A stretch of DNA of 64,000 bases from UJ101 sp965262705. GTDB lineage: Bacteria > Bacteroidota > Bacteroidia > Flavobacteriales > UJ101. Shown here piece by piece: positions 9,230 to 18,513 of the stretch. The number at the start of each line of letters is the position of its first letter. The first letter of the stretch is position 1. The stretch is taken from assembly GCA_965262705.1 (NCBI GenBank), contig OZ253556.1, positions 496,001-560,000 on the forward strand, written 5' to 3'. Under the pieces are notes generated by a model. It saw only the letters and a list, made by a program, of their open reading frames with translations. It was not told the origin of the DNA and made no database searches. Both the position numbers and the translations under genes were made by a program.

Positions 9230-10354
9230 CTATCTTCCAAAAATTCCTTTTGCTGCTGGTTTAAATCTAAAAATATAAAAAGGAACCTGCGTTTTATCTA
9301 TTCCATTATTGAAAATATTTGCTCGATATAGCTGAGCATCAGATACATACATATAGCCATCTTTATTATAACTTACACCGTCAGGCCATGACATTTTTTC
9401 GCTGACCGTATAATGAGTTGACTTTTTATCTTTTGCCGAAATAATGCCTATGCTGTTCGACTCAATATAGGTAAGGTATAAATTATTCTCTTTATCAATG
9501 CTCAACCCGCCATTATTCTCTTTAGCGGCATAAGTTTCTATTCTGTTATCCAGCTCCTGATAGGTATAATTTTCATTTAATAAATCATCTATTTTTATAC
9601 GATAAACCTTAGTTCCATTAAGTGGTGCGTAGTATAACCATTCATTATTTTTATCAGCGGTAATGCCATCGACACCTACAAAAATTGGACGATTTGTATT
9701 AGGAAGGTTTAGCACTTGATTATGATTGGTTTTTATCGTAATAGGCAGCGGCTCAGGAATGGTTGTACGAGTCCCCTCTAATACTCTACGAGATCGTCCG
9801 GTGATCATATCTACTATTACAAGAGCAGCTTTTGAACCATCCCCTCCCCTACCAACACCTTCATCAGCAATAATAAAGATATGATGTTTATCATCAATAA
9901 CAAAATCATTTAGATGAGAAGTTTCGAGGCTAGCCGGGGCGGGAATATAGTAAATTCTTTCTAATTTATTCTTACGAGTATTCCATCCAACAATTTTAGG
10001 AGTAATCCCTGTTCTTAATCCCATATCGAGAATCCATACTATTCCTTTTTTATCATTTCGGATTCCAAGAACAGAGTCAAAATAATAGTCATCTGTTTTT
10101 CGAGGGGTGTTCCATGATAAATTTGGAAAAGGAGTTGCTCGCTTTGTTTTTTCATCGTATTGCATTACACGTATTTCCGGTTCAAAAAAAGGATGATTAC
10201 TATATACGAGTTCCCCATTATATTTATACGCTATATTTCCTACAGCATAGGGAACTTCAGCATAAATTTCAGACGTTACTTGTTGAGAGATAACTTTAGT
10301 GCAAGGAAGAATTATAAATAGTGTGATAAGTATCTTCAAATAAGTATTTTTCAT
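9230..10354 (-). CDS. Secreted Yellow/major royal jelly-type beta-propeller protein
   Basis: Resembles bacterial relatives of the insect Yellow/MRJP family (often labelled L-dopachrome tautomerase-related). A signal peptide of about 24 residues (ends near VISQQ) predicts export. The stretch LVYSNHPFFEPEIRVMQYD followed by FPNLSW and later DGITAD and WPDGVSYNKDG are typical of this six-bladed propeller family. Length (374) is normal. It is the last gene of a three-gene minus-strand unit after the SMP-30-like lipoprotein gene and the broken DoxX gene. Substrate is unknown; bacterial members are poorly characterised. Confidence 0.8.
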   Translation of the reverse strand: MKNTYLKILITLFIILPCTKVISQQVTSEIYAEVPYAVGNIAYKYNGELVYSNHPFFEPEIRVMQYDEKTKRATPFPNLSWNTPRKTDDYYFDSVLGIRNDKKGIVWILDMGLRTGITPKIVGWNTRKNKLERIYYIPAPASLETSHLNDFVIDDKHHIFIIADEGVGRGGDGSKAALVIVDMITGRSRRVLEGTRTTIPEPLPITIKTNHNQVLNLPNTNRPIFVGVDGITADKNNEWLYYAPLNGTKVYRIKIDDLLNENYTYQELDNRIETYAAKENNGGLSIDKENNLYLTYIESNSIGIISAKDKKSTHYTVSEKMSWPDGVSYNKDGYMYVSDAQLYRANIFNNGIDKTQVPFYIFRFKPAAKGIFGR

Positions 10355-10399
10355 TTTTTAACTTTTTTTAATCACTCTTAATTAGTAGAATAGGACCAG

Positions 10400-10588
10400 C
10401 TAGCGTTGACTTGCGATTGCAAAAACGGAAGTTACTGCTGAGGGGATGAGCGTATCAGCATACAATTCAACCATCCAGCTACGGAATCCATTTATTTTAG
10501 GTAATCGTATAGCACCATGAGTAAGTATATCTACTCCCATAGCTACTCGTAAAAGTACGAAAGCATTTTTTTCTGCGGTTAGTTTCAT
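10400..10588 (-). pseudogene. DoxX-family membrane protein, N-terminal remnant
   Basis: The first 35 residues (LTAEKNAFVLLRVAMGVDIL, then THGAIRLPKINGF) look like the start of a DoxX-family quinone-linked inner-membrane protein, which normally has four membrane helices and well over 120 residues. Only 62 residues remain. The reading frame ends beside a fragment of the repeat family (GCTAGCGTTGACTTGCGATTGCAAAA, split here as positions 10398-10425), so the C-terminal helices were probably removed together with repeat movement. Start lies 11 bp after the upstream lipoprotein gene. Confidence 0.7.
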
Positions 10589-10599
10589 TTGTTTATATT

Positions 10600-11547
10600 T
10601 TATTTTTCTACAATAGAATAGGCTACAACTTTATTATCTTGCATTTGTGGCACATACACTATTTTTTCATTTCGATTAAGCCCAATATCAGCGCTTCCTT
10701 GGGGAAGATCGATTAAGGTAGTTACTTGTTGTTTTTCTGAGTCGTAATATTTTAATTCTCCGGCAAACCAATCAGAAATATAAAATCCTCCGTCAGTTTT
10801 TTCAAGCCCGTCTAAATTTCCTATTTTAGGATGTATTGTTGATATATTTTTGTCTGCTAGCGAAATTTTTAATAATCCGCCAGGTTCTTTGGTGGCAAAC
10901 GTTTCAGAATTAAAACCTTTTATATTTCCCCAGCCTGCAACATATAAGATACCATCTTCAATAAATAATCCGTTAGGCATGTTAAGTTTTTCATCTTTTA
11001 TCCAAGCGGATACATTACCGTTAGAGAGTTTATAAATAGCACTGAATCCAAGGGTATGACTAACGTAAACATTTCCATCTTTATCTACTGCGGTATCGTT
11101 TAGAAAGGTAGCACCTTCTACGTTATACCTATTCAATATTTTGCCTTCCTTCAGACTAATCTCTACTATTTGGTCAATATTAGAAACATACAATTTGTCT
11201 TTATATTTTACCAACCCCTTAGGGGCGTTTAGTCCAGTAATCCATTTTTCTTTAATAAATTTTCCTTCAGATGAAATTTTACTAATAAAGCCGTTTCCAT
11301 CTTTTTCTGTTGGATTACCATTTACATTAGATACATACAAAACATTATCTTCTTTGTCATATAATACGCTTTCAGGGTTTTTTAATCCTGAAAGTTCCCA
11401 TTTTTTTTCTACTTCTTTCGATTGTTGTGGTTGTTCTTGAGTTTGTTGCTCATCTTTCTCAGATGGCTTATTACTGTTAGAACAAGAAAGTACACCAATA
11501 TAACCTATTAATGCAATTGCAGCGATTGTAGGTGTTTTTTTTATCAT
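10600..11547 (-). CDS. SMP-30/gluconolactonase-like lipoprotein
   Basis: Predicted lipoprotein (lipobox VLSC, Cys22) with a Gln/Glu-rich linker (about 25-48) and then a beta-propeller of the SMP-30/Vgb-like type: repeats such as NPESVLYDKEDNVLYVSN, LNDTAVDKDGNVYVSHT and LDGLEKTDGGFYISDW. Length is 315. Family members bind metal and hydrolyse lactones, but the metal-binding residues are not certain here, so only the fold is claimed. It heads the operon with the DoxX remnant and the Yellow-like gene. A TAACTTTG -7 element is 49 bp upstream. Confidence 0.75.
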   Translation of the reverse strand: MIKKTPTIAAIALIGYIGVLSCSNSNKPSEKDEQQTQEQPQQSKEVEKKWELSGLKNPESVLYDKEDNVLYVSNVNGNPTEKDGNGFISKISSEGKFIKEKWITGLNAPKGLVKYKDKLYVSNIDQIVEISLKEGKILNRYNVEGATFLNDTAVDKDGNVYVSHTLGFSAIYKLSNGNVSAWIKDEKLNMPNGLFIEDGILYVAGWGNIKGFNSETFATKEPGGLLKISLADKNISTIHPKIGNLDGLEKTDGGFYISDWFAGELKYYDSEKQQVTTLIDLPQGSADIGLNRNEKIVYVPQMQDNKVVAYSIVEK

Positions 11548-11595
11548 AATTTTTGGTTTATTTATTTCGTATTTCGTTTCTCACTTTTAAAAATA

Positions 11596-11603
11596 CAAAG
11601 TTA
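11596..11603 (-). promoter_or_regulatory. Putative -7 element for the beta-propeller operon
   Basis: Minus-strand TAACTTTG fits TAnnTTTG and lies 49 bp upstream of the lipoprotein start. No TTG is found at the usual distance. Confidence 0.4.
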
Positions 11604-11748
11604 ATGCATCTTAACAAAATTTTATGGTAAAAATTCATGATATATTGGTAAAAAGGTATTAAAAGATAATTTTTATTAATATTACATCCGATTTTTAGAT
11701 CTTATATAAAAAATTAAAATTATCTTTAATCTAAATCTTTACTGATAG

Positions 11749-13536
11749 ATGAATAATGAGATAAAAAGAATATTCGATATTCCTTACTATCAATTAAAAA
11801 CAAAACCCTTAAGAAAATCCTTAATTACAAAGTGTAAGGGAATTTGGGCAGCCGAATCCTCTAATTCTTATATAGAAAAAGCAAATAAAATAAGTAGTGC
11901 TTTATTAGAGATAGGAATTCAAAAAGGGGATAAAATAGCCATTATTTCTAACACAAATCGAAATGAATGGCATATTATAGATATTGGCATTCAACAAATT
12001 GGAGCTATTATTGTTCCAATTTATCCTGATATTTCAATGAGTGATTATGAATATATTTTTCATCATGCAGATATTTGCCTATGTTTTTTTTCTGATAAAT
12101 CTTTATTAAAAAAAATTTATTTACTAAAAGAAAAAATCTCTACACTAAAACAAATATATTCTTTTGATAAAATTCAAAATTGTCCTCATTGGGAAACGCT
12201 TCTTACTATAGGCGCAAAAAGTAATCGACATAATGAGGTAAAAAAAATTAAAGACAGCGTAAAGGCAGAAGATATGGCTACTATTATTTATACCTCTGGA
12301 ACTACCGGAAAGCCTAAAGGCGTTATGTTATCACATAAAAACATAGTTTCTAACGTTTTAAACAGCCAAGATCGAATACCGCCCGGTTTATCTAAAGCAT
12401 TGAGTTTCCTACCTGTTTGCCATGTATTTGAACGAACGATGACATACTTATATCAAAAAAACAGCATTTCCATTTATTTCGCCGAGTCTATTGGTACGAT
12501 TGCAGATAATGCCCGAGAGATTCATCCTCATATAATGACTGTAGTGCCTCGTTTCTTAGAAAAAATGTATGATAAAATAGTTTTTAAAGGACAGTCTTTT
12601 AAGGGCATTCAACGCAAGCTATTTTTTTGGGCAATTGATTTGGGAAAAAAATATACCCCTTTCAAACCTCAAAGTTTTATTTATAGAGTAAAGTTAGCCT
12701 TTGTACAAAAGTTAATCTTTAGCAAGTGGAAAGATGCACTCGGGGGTGATTTGAAAATTATGGTATCAGGTGGGGCTGCTTTACAGACGCAATTAGCTAA
12801 GCTTTTCATTGCGGCCGGTATTCCTATTTTAGAAGGTTACGGGCTGTCTGAGACCTCACCAGTCATCTCTGTAAATGCTTTAGAAAAAGGAATGATACAA
12901 TTTGGAACTGTAGGGAAACCTTTAAAAAACGTGCAGGTAAAATTAGCTGATGACGGAGAAATTTTAGTAAAAGGCGATAATGTAATGATAGGATATTATA
13001 AAGAACCAGAAAAAACAGCCGAAATATTTACACAAGACGGTTACCTTAAAACAGGAGATATTGGAAAATTAACCCCTAGCGGCTTATTAAAACTCATCGA
13101 CCGGAAGAACGAAATGTTTAAAACATCTAGTGGAAAGTATATTGCACCGCAACAGATTGAAAATAATATCAGGACCTCCCGTTTTATAGAGCAAATTATG
13201 GTAGTAGGCGCTAGAGAAAAAATGCCTTGCGCTTTCATTCAGCCGAATTTTGAATTTTTAAAAGCATGGATTAAAAGAAAAGGACATAAGATAGATATTT
13301 CATCCCATGAAAAGATAATTAACGATAAGATAGTAAAAAATCGAATCCAAAAAGTAATTGACCATTTCAACAGTAAATTAGGTAAGTGGGAACAGATAAA
13401 GAAATTCATCCTTGTCCCTGACAAATGGACTGTAGAAAGCGGACACCTTACCCCTACAATGAAGCTACGAAGAAAGATAATTAAGGAAAAATATCAAGTA
13501 CTTTATGAAAAAATTTATAGAAGAAATATAAAATAA
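11749..13536 (+). CDS. Long-chain acyl-CoA synthetase (AMP-binding)
   Basis: Activates fatty acids to acyl-CoA by way of acyl-AMP; FadD15-type member of the ANL superfamily. The P-loop YTSGTTGKPKGV is at 181-192, GYGLSETSP near 364 and TGDIG near 442; the C-terminal part has RKNEMFKTSSGKYIAPQQ. Length of 595 is normal for Bacteroidetes. It stands alone on the plus strand, divergent from the propeller operon, with a TATCTTTA sequence 21 bp upstream (11721-11728) as a weak -7 candidate. An IS5-type element starts 9 bp after its stop. Confidence 0.93.
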   Translation: MNNEIKRIFDIPYYQLKTKPLRKSLITKCKGIWAAESSNSYIEKANKISSALLEIGIQKGDKIAIISNTNRNEWHIIDIGIQQIGAIIVPIYPDISMSDYEYIFHHADICLCFFSDKSLLKKIYLLKEKISTLKQIYSFDKIQNCPHWETLLTIGAKSNRHNEVKKIKDSVKAEDMATIIYTSGTTGKPKGVMLSHKNIVSNVLNSQDRIPPGLSKALSFLPVCHVFERTMTYLYQKNSISIYFAESIGTIADNAREIHPHIMTVVPRFLEKMYDKIVFKGQSFKGIQRKLFFWAIDLGKKYTPFKPQSFIYRVKLAFVQKLIFSKWKDALGGDLKIMVSGGAALQTQLAKLFIAAGIPILEGYGLSETSPVISVNALEKGMIQFGTVGKPLKNVQVKLADDGEILVKGDNVMIGYYKEPEKTAEIFTQDGYLKTGDIGKLTPSGLLKLIDRKNEMFKTSSGKYIAPQQIENNIRTSRFIEQIMVVGAREKMPCAFIQPNFEFLKAWIKRKGHKIDISSHEKIINDKIVKNRIQKVIDHFNSKLGKWEQIKKFILVPDKWTVESGHLTPTMKLRRKIIKEKYQVLYEKIYRRNIK

Positions 13537-13544
13537 AACTTATT

Positions 13545-14804
13545 AAGACCGTTGCAAGGTAATGAAAGATAGTAGATATAAAAGAAGTGGTACTAAGCGG
13601 TTATTTTAGCTAAAAAGATAGTCTATTTATGGCATGAAAATATATCATCATTCTACTTTAGCTGATAGTATTTGTGATTTACGCACAAGAAAGATAAAAA
13701 AGTCTTTTTTTACGCAGTTAAACCGTTTGTTAGACTGGAAAAAAATAAGGAAAATAATAGACTATCATTATAATAAGGGTAAAAGTGCGACGGGCAGTCC
13801 GAGTGATGATGGTTTATTATTATTTAAGATGTGTTTATTACAAACTTGGTATGGATTAAGCGATTACGAAGTAGAAGATAGGATAAATGACAGTCTTTCG
13901 TTCAGTTATTTTTGTGGATTGCATATTGACCAAGTCTCCCCTGACCCTAGTACTTTGAGTAGATTTAGAACAGCGATGACGCAGGCGAATGCCTACGAGC
14001 GTCTATTTAAGGAGATCCACGGTCAATTAGAACGCCATCCAATCATCATCAAAAAAGGAGTGATAGTAGATGCTAGTGTAATAGAGACGCCCTTAAAACC
14101 GAAAGGCAAGGTTCATTATAAGGTTACAGCGGAGAGCGGAGAGCAAAAAGAGGCGAGGGTAAAAAAAGAGGATAAGGCAAGTGTAGATGAACAAGCCTCT
14201 TGGTTAAAAAAACGAGGTAAGTATTATTATGGGGATAAAAAGCATTATGTTACCGATGAAGAAGGGTTGGTACTTGGGGTAGTAAGCACGAAAGCAAGTG
14301 TAAATGAGGGGAGTAATTTAGAGGAGGTTTTAGCGTCTGCAGACCTGCCATCGGGTATTGCCTTAAAAGGGGATAAGGGCTATGAATCAGATAGAAATAG
14401 GAGTTTGTTAAGGAGGAGAAAGTTGAAGAATCATCTACTGAAGAAAGCGAAAAGGGGAAAGCCATTAACAGATTTTGAGAAGAGGTTCAATAAACGAGTA
14501 GGGGAAACAAGATTTAAAATAGAACGGACATTCGGAAGCATAAAGCGATGGTTTTCAGCCGGGGTGGCAAGATATAGCGGGATAGCAAAGATGCATACGC
14601 AAAACCTGATGGAGGCGATCGGGTATAATTTATATCGAAGTCCGGGGATACTGGCGTCTAATCGTTAAAAGAGGATAAAGGAGTATTGATCGTCAATAAA
14701 TCCATGAAAAAACAGTGAAAAACCTATCAATAAGTCAGTAGGTAAAATAAAAAAACTAAAAAAGAAAGATTAAAACCCGAATTTAACCTTTTTTCAACGG
14801 TCTT
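13545..14804 (+). mobile_element. Intact IS5-type insertion sequence (copy 1)
   Basis: 1260-bp element with ends AAGACCGTTGCAAGG and ...TTTTTCAACGGTCTT, encoding one transposase. It lies 9 bp after the acyl-CoA synthetase gene and ends 34 bp before the TonB-dependent receptor gene. The flanks (CTTATT / ATTTTAT) are AT-rich but do not give an unambiguous duplication. This is the only copy in the window with an undamaged transposase gene. Confidence 0.9.
13634..14668 (+). CDS. IS5-family DDE transposase, full length
   Basis: 344-residue DDE transposase. The N-terminal DNA-binding part starts MKIYHHSTLADSICD. The catalytic core shows the first Asp in IVDASVIETP (about residue 151), the second in LKGDKGYESD (about 244), and the Glu in KIERTFGSIKRW (about 298), the IS5-type arrangement. 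It is the template against which the damaged copies at 18701, 41446 and 43339 can be read. It probably also mobilises the MITEs, whose ends match this element. Confidence 0.93.
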   Translation: MKIYHHSTLADSICDLRTRKIKKSFFTQLNRLLDWKKIRKIIDYHYNKGKSATGSPSDDGLLLFKMCLLQTWYGLSDYEVEDRINDSLSFSYFCGLHIDQVSPDPSTLSRFRTAMTQANAYERLFKEIHGQLERHPIIIKKGVIVDASVIETPLKPKGKVHYKVTAESGEQKEARVKKEDKASVDEQASWLKKRGKYYYGDKKHYVTDEEGLVLGVVSTKASVNEGSNLEEVLASADLPSGIALKGDKGYESDRNRSLLRRRKLKNHLLKKAKRGKPLTDFEKRFNKRVGETRFKIERTFGSIKRWFSAGVARYSGIAKMHTQNLMEAIGYNLYRSPGILASNR

Positions 14805-14838
14805 ATTTTATATATTTACATCTTAAATTTATATTATA

Positions 14839-17262
14839 ATGCGAGTTAAAAAATATTTCAATTCTTTTTTTGTTCTTTTAGCGTTTATGCTTTTTTCTCA
14901 GCAACAAGTTAAGCTAATCGGGCAAGTTGTTGATCAGGAAAGTGAGCCTTTAGAAGGTGCACACATAAGTATATATCAACAGGATAAGTTGATAAAAGGC
15001 ACTGATACGGATGAAAAAGGTAGTTTTATACTGTATCTCCCCAAAGGAGTCTATCGACTGGAAATTGATTTTTTTGGTAATCTTCAGCAAACTATAGATA
15101 ATCTTGAAATGGAATCAAATAAAAAATTAAATCTAATAATTCTAAAGGAGGAAACGAATAATATTGATGCAGTTGTCATAACGGGTGAAAAAAAAATATT
15201 GGAATATGATTTAGATAAAAAAATATATAACGTGAGTTTAGACAAAACGCTTGTAGGGTCAACAGCATTGGACGCCTTAGATAATGCACCTTCAATTGAC
15301 GTAGATGCAGAGGGGAATATTTCTCTTCGGGGAGAGGATGACATAACAATTCTTATTGATGGAAAGCCTTCGAGTTTAGTTAGTACGAGTAATATAGATA
15401 TTTTGAGGAGCCTCTCGGCAGATGCCATTGAAAAAATTGAAGTTATGACAGTACCTTCTGTAAAATATGATGCTGACGGCGCTACGGGAATTATTAATAT
15501 TATAATGAAAACAGAAAAAAATATGGGAATCAATGGATCTACTTTTTTAAGCGCTGGCTATCCATTGTTGACAGGGGCCTCGGTCAATCTGAATAAACGA
15601 AATAAAAAATATAGCATATACACGAGTCTTAATTTTAATTATCGAGAGTCTCCCGGAAGTAGATCAGGCTTTCATCATTACTTTGGTAAAGAGAGTAAAC
15701 CTGACTTTATTTCTTCTTCCGCTCAGCATATAGAAAATAAATCAAGAAACACCTTTATTAATGCTGGAGTTGATTATAACCTAAATGATAATAATCGTTT
15801 ATCTTTCAACGGAAAAATAGCTAATAAAAATGGCAATAATCTAACCGATATTACTTATGATGAATATTATTCAAACGATACTTCTAACCGATTGCTCCGT
15901 ATTCGCAACGAAAATAAAAAACAAGAAAAACTTAGATTAGAGACAGAACTGACATATGTTCATGAATTTGAAAAAAAAAATCATAAATTTTCAGCAGATG
16001 CTAAGTTTAATTACACACAAGATGATGAAAATTCAGAAATTGAACAAAAAAGTAAGATAAAGTCTTTACAAAAAATAAACGTATATGAAAAAGTAAAAAA
16101 TTATTTGTTTCAAGCAGATTATACATTACCCGTCACTGAAAAAGGATTATTTGAAACAGGTGTAAAATTAGATCATCGTAATTTTTCAAACGACTATGCA
16201 ATGCTTGATTTAGAGGATATTACCAATAAATATAATTCTAATAATTTTGCCCATATCCAGCAAGTAGAAGCCGCGTATGCTCAATTTGGTAATCGTGTAA
16301 ACAGTTTTTCTTATTCTATAGGGTTACGTTTAGAGCACACTCATATTACCATTGATAATGCTGAAATCCGCCATGAACAGTTTTATTCTTTTAAGAAAAA
16401 TTATACTGATTTATTCCCCTCACTTCACTTAAACTATAGATTTAATAATGAAAATTCCATTCAACTAGCTTATAACAGACGTATCAAAAGACCGCGTACA
16501 AGATCCCTAAATCCGTTTCTTAGCCTCTCAGATGATACGAATATATTCCATGGAAATCCTGATTTAGACCCGTCATATACTAATGCTTTTGAAATAGGTT
16601 ATCTTTATAGCTTATCTAAGTTGACACTTTTGCCTACACTTTATTATAATTATTCTAACAAGCCTTTCCAATTTTTTACTGAAAGACTTACAAATAATCA
16701 AGGCAATAATTTTATAAAAAATTATCCAGTAAACTTGGATAATGAAACGCGTTATGGTTTTGAACTTAATGGCACATATAAAATTTCTAAAAAAATGAGT
16801 ATAAGTGGAGATTTTAATTATTTTAAAGCCTATCGAAAAGGAACTATAATTGACTCAAATGAAGAAATAAGAAATCAATCAATTCATAATGAAAGATTAT
16901 TTGCCCGTCTGAGAGTTAACTACGAACTGCCCTATAGCATTTCTCTTAAAATTAGAGAAAAGTATCGTGGAAAATTCACAGGAAAAGAAACTACGATTAA
17001 GCCAATATTTTTTACTAATCTTTCACTTTCTAAAGATTTTTTCAAGAAAAAAGGAAGTTTGACTTTTAATATAAGTGATGTGTTTAATACCAGAAAACTC
17101 GGACGAACTGCTCGAACTACCAGCTATTTTTCAGATACAGATTTTCAGTGGACAGAGCGACGATACACGATTGGGTTTAATTATCGTTTTGGAAATAATA
17201 AAAATAAAACGAAAAGCGAAAAGTCTCAACCAGAAAATGAAGAAGATTTTCTTCGTTTTTAG
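14839..17262 (+). CDS. TonB-dependent receptor-like outer-membrane beta-barrel protein
   Basis: Signal peptide (about 1-20), then a carboxypeptidase-regulatory-like beta-sandwich (LIGQVVDQESEPLEGAHISI, about 25-95), a plug domain (about 115-230, with LDALDNAPSIDVDAEG and ISLRGEDDITILIDGKPS) and a C-terminal barrel rich in alternating aromatic strands ending FNYRFG plus a short charged tail. The length (807) fits the CarboxypepD_reg/outer membrane beta-barrel family. Substrate unknown. The start lies 34 bp after an IS right end, so the native promoter has probably been replaced or removed. Confidence 0.88.
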   Translation: MRVKKYFNSFFVLLAFMLFSQQQVKLIGQVVDQESEPLEGAHISIYQQDKLIKGTDTDEKGSFILYLPKGVYRLEIDFFGNLQQTIDNLEMESNKKLNLIILKEETNNIDAVVITGEKKILEYDLDKKIYNVSLDKTLVGSTALDALDNAPSIDVDAEGNISLRGEDDITILIDGKPSSLVSTSNIDILRSLSADAIEKIEVMTVPSVKYDADGATGIINIIMKTEKNMGINGSTFLSAGYPLLTGASVNLNKRNKKYSIYTSLNFNYRESPGSRSGFHHYFGKESKPDFISSSAQHIENKSRNTFINAGVDYNLNDNNRLSFNGKIANKNGNNLTDITYDEYYSNDTSNRLLRIRNENKKQEKLRLETELTYVHEFEKKNHKFSADAKFNYTQDDENSEIEQKSKIKSLQKINVYEKVKNYLFQADYTLPVTEKGLFETGVKLDHRNFSNDYAMLDLEDITNKYNSNNFAHIQQVEAAYAQFGNRVNSFSYSIGLRLEHTHITIDNAEIRHEQFYSFKKNYTDLFPSLHLNYRFNNENSIQLAYNRRIKRPRTRSLNPFLSLSDDTNIFHGNPDLDPSYTNAFEIGYLYSLSKLTLLPTLYYNYSNKPFQFFTERLTNNQGNNFIKNYPVNLDNETRYGFELNGTYKISKKMSISGDFNYFKAYRKGTIIDSNEEIRNQSIHNERLFARLRVNYELPYSISLKIREKYRGKFTGKETTIKPIFFTNLSLSKDFFKKKGSLTFNISDVFNTRKLGRTARTTSYFSDTDFQWTERRYTIGFNYRFGNNKNKTKSEKSQPENEEDFLRF

Positions 17263-17285
17263 ATTCTACCCAATCAGCAAAGTTA

Positions 17286-17445
17286 AAGAAGAACATTGTA
17301 GAATACATAAAATATCCATATATACAGAAGCATTTAACTTCAAACGGCGTATTTCTCAAAAAATTAAAATCCTCCACACCCAAGAAGGTTGTTTTGGTGT
17401 CTTGCTTTGCTGACTTAGACTTAATTTTTTCGGGCGTTTCATTTT
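17286..17445. mobile_element. Decayed MITE copy
   Basis: Inverted-order body: GAACATTGTAGAATACATAAAA arm, AAAATTAAAATCCTCC, CCCAAGAAGGTTG and TTTTTTCGGGCGTTTCATTTT. Terminal repeats are worn away. It abuts the MITE at 17448. Confidence 0.55.
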
Positions 17446-17447
17446 AA

Positions 17448-17612
17448 GAGACCGTTGCAAAAAGCACGCTAACAAAAAAATGCAACGCCCGATAAAAATT
17501 AAATACCGGAGCAACCTAATGGGTGTGGAGGATTTTAATTTTTTGAGAAATACGCCGTTTGAAGTTAGATGCTTTCTTTTTCATACTTTTTTATGTGTTC
17601 TGCAACGGTCTC
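17448..17612. mobile_element. MITE at the left edge of block A
   Basis: 165-bp copy from GAGACCGTTGCAAAAAGCAC to TGCAACGGTCTC. It sits in an inverted IS left end (the rest of that end is 17613-17643). Left flank (TTTAA) and right flank (ATCTA) differ, so its original partner flank has been lost by recombination. Confidence 0.85.
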
Positions 17613-17643
17613 ATCTAATCTTTTATTACCTTGCAACGGTCTT
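17613..17643 (-). mobile_element. Inverted IS5-type left-end remnant
   Basis: Reverse complement reads AAGACCGTTGCAAGGTAATA then AAGATTAGAT, the left end of the IS5-type element. The rest of this IS is absent. Confidence 0.75.
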
Positions 17644-17683
17644 AACAGGTAAAATTTACTTCTTTTTATAATAAAAATATTAA

Positions 17684-17712
17684 ATCCTTTGTAAGAAAAT
17701 TCTTTACAAAAG
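17684..17712. terminator. Hairpin with T-run, possible terminator
   Basis: TTTGTAA / TTACAAA arms around GAAAATTCT, followed by TATTTTTTTA. The same hairpin is in block B at about 42323-42351. Confidence 0.3.
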
Positions 17713-18040
17713 ATTATTTTTTTATTTGCTGGCTTTTTAGAATAACTTGAAGAGACCTTTAGCTTACGCTGACTTGCAATGGTCTTTATTTATATGAACG
17801 AGGTGTATGGCAGCAAAATACTCATGCTCTTTCTGTTCATTTTTTCCTTGATGAAAAAACGAACCAAAAAAATCAAGGCAGTTTACTTCCTGTAAAACAT
17901 ACGAAAACCAACACCACAGACGAAAGTAACTCGCTCCTTCCGCCTTTCATTCCTCCCCCGATTTCTTGCTTTTAAGCGGAACCGAAACAAGCCCTATACC
18001 TACGCTTTTCAAGAAACAGCTATTGCTACCTCTAAAAGTG

Positions 18041-18135
18041 AAAACTTTTCTATACTTACGCAAACTTTTTTCCGTAAGTACGGAAACTTTCTCGCGTACG
18101 TACAGAAATTTTCTTCCGTACCTACGGAATTTTTA
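18041..18135. repeat. Tandem palindromic repeats with core TCCGTACGTACGGA
   Basis: Four degenerate units of about 23 bp: TATACTTACGCAAAC, TTCCGTAAGTACGGAAAC, TCGCGTACGTACAGAAAT and TTCCGTACCTACGGAATT. Each core is itself a palindrome. An 85-codon frame (17966-18223) runs through them but its composition looks like translated repeat. A separate inverted repeat CCTTGAT...ATCAAGG lies at 17846-17878. Confidence 0.6.
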
Positions 18136-18204
18136 CTGCGACCCAACGAAAATTTACCATAAAATTAAACGCTCTAAAAACGACATAATGAAAATAGAGT
18201 TTCT

Positions 18205-18513
18205 TCACCAATCAGCTTCATAATTTAAGTTTTTGGGGGATAACTCTTTTCTTAAATAAACATATTCATCCTTATCACTATCTGCTTTTCTTTTTAGAAA
18301 AAGCGTATCCCCTTGAATTCTTACCCTGTACTTTTTCTTACCCAGAATGTAACCCTGATTTATAGGAGCAATAATATCCATTAAGATATCTTTATTTTTT
18401 TTATATAGTATTCCTCTATAACCCCTTATTTCGGGATTTAACAAAAGAGGTAAACTATCCATTCTATTTTTATCAATATAAAACTCATTTACACATCCAT
18501 TATTATAAAACAA
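18205..18513 (-). pseudogene. Truncated gene of unknown function (block A copy)
   Basis: A 102-residue frame that begins with TTG exactly at the edge of an IS terminus, so the true N-terminus was probably cut off. The remainder (NEIRGYRGILYKK-like with IMDIIAPINQGYILGKKKY and DTLFLKRK) reads like the C-terminal part of a small beta-rich flavobacterial protein, perhaps a lipoprotein, but I do not recognise a family. The copy in block B is identical in sequence, so it is carried as passenger DNA. Confidence 0.5.

Noticed and set aside
17480..17671. 63-codon frame, also found at 42118-42309
   Set aside because: It is translated MITE sequence; the same peptide fragments occur wherever a MITE lies.
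17966..18223. 85-codon plus-strand frame in block A (and 42604-42861 in block B)
   Set aside because: Its sequence is produced by the tandem TCCGTACGTACGGA palindromes; no start context and no known domain.
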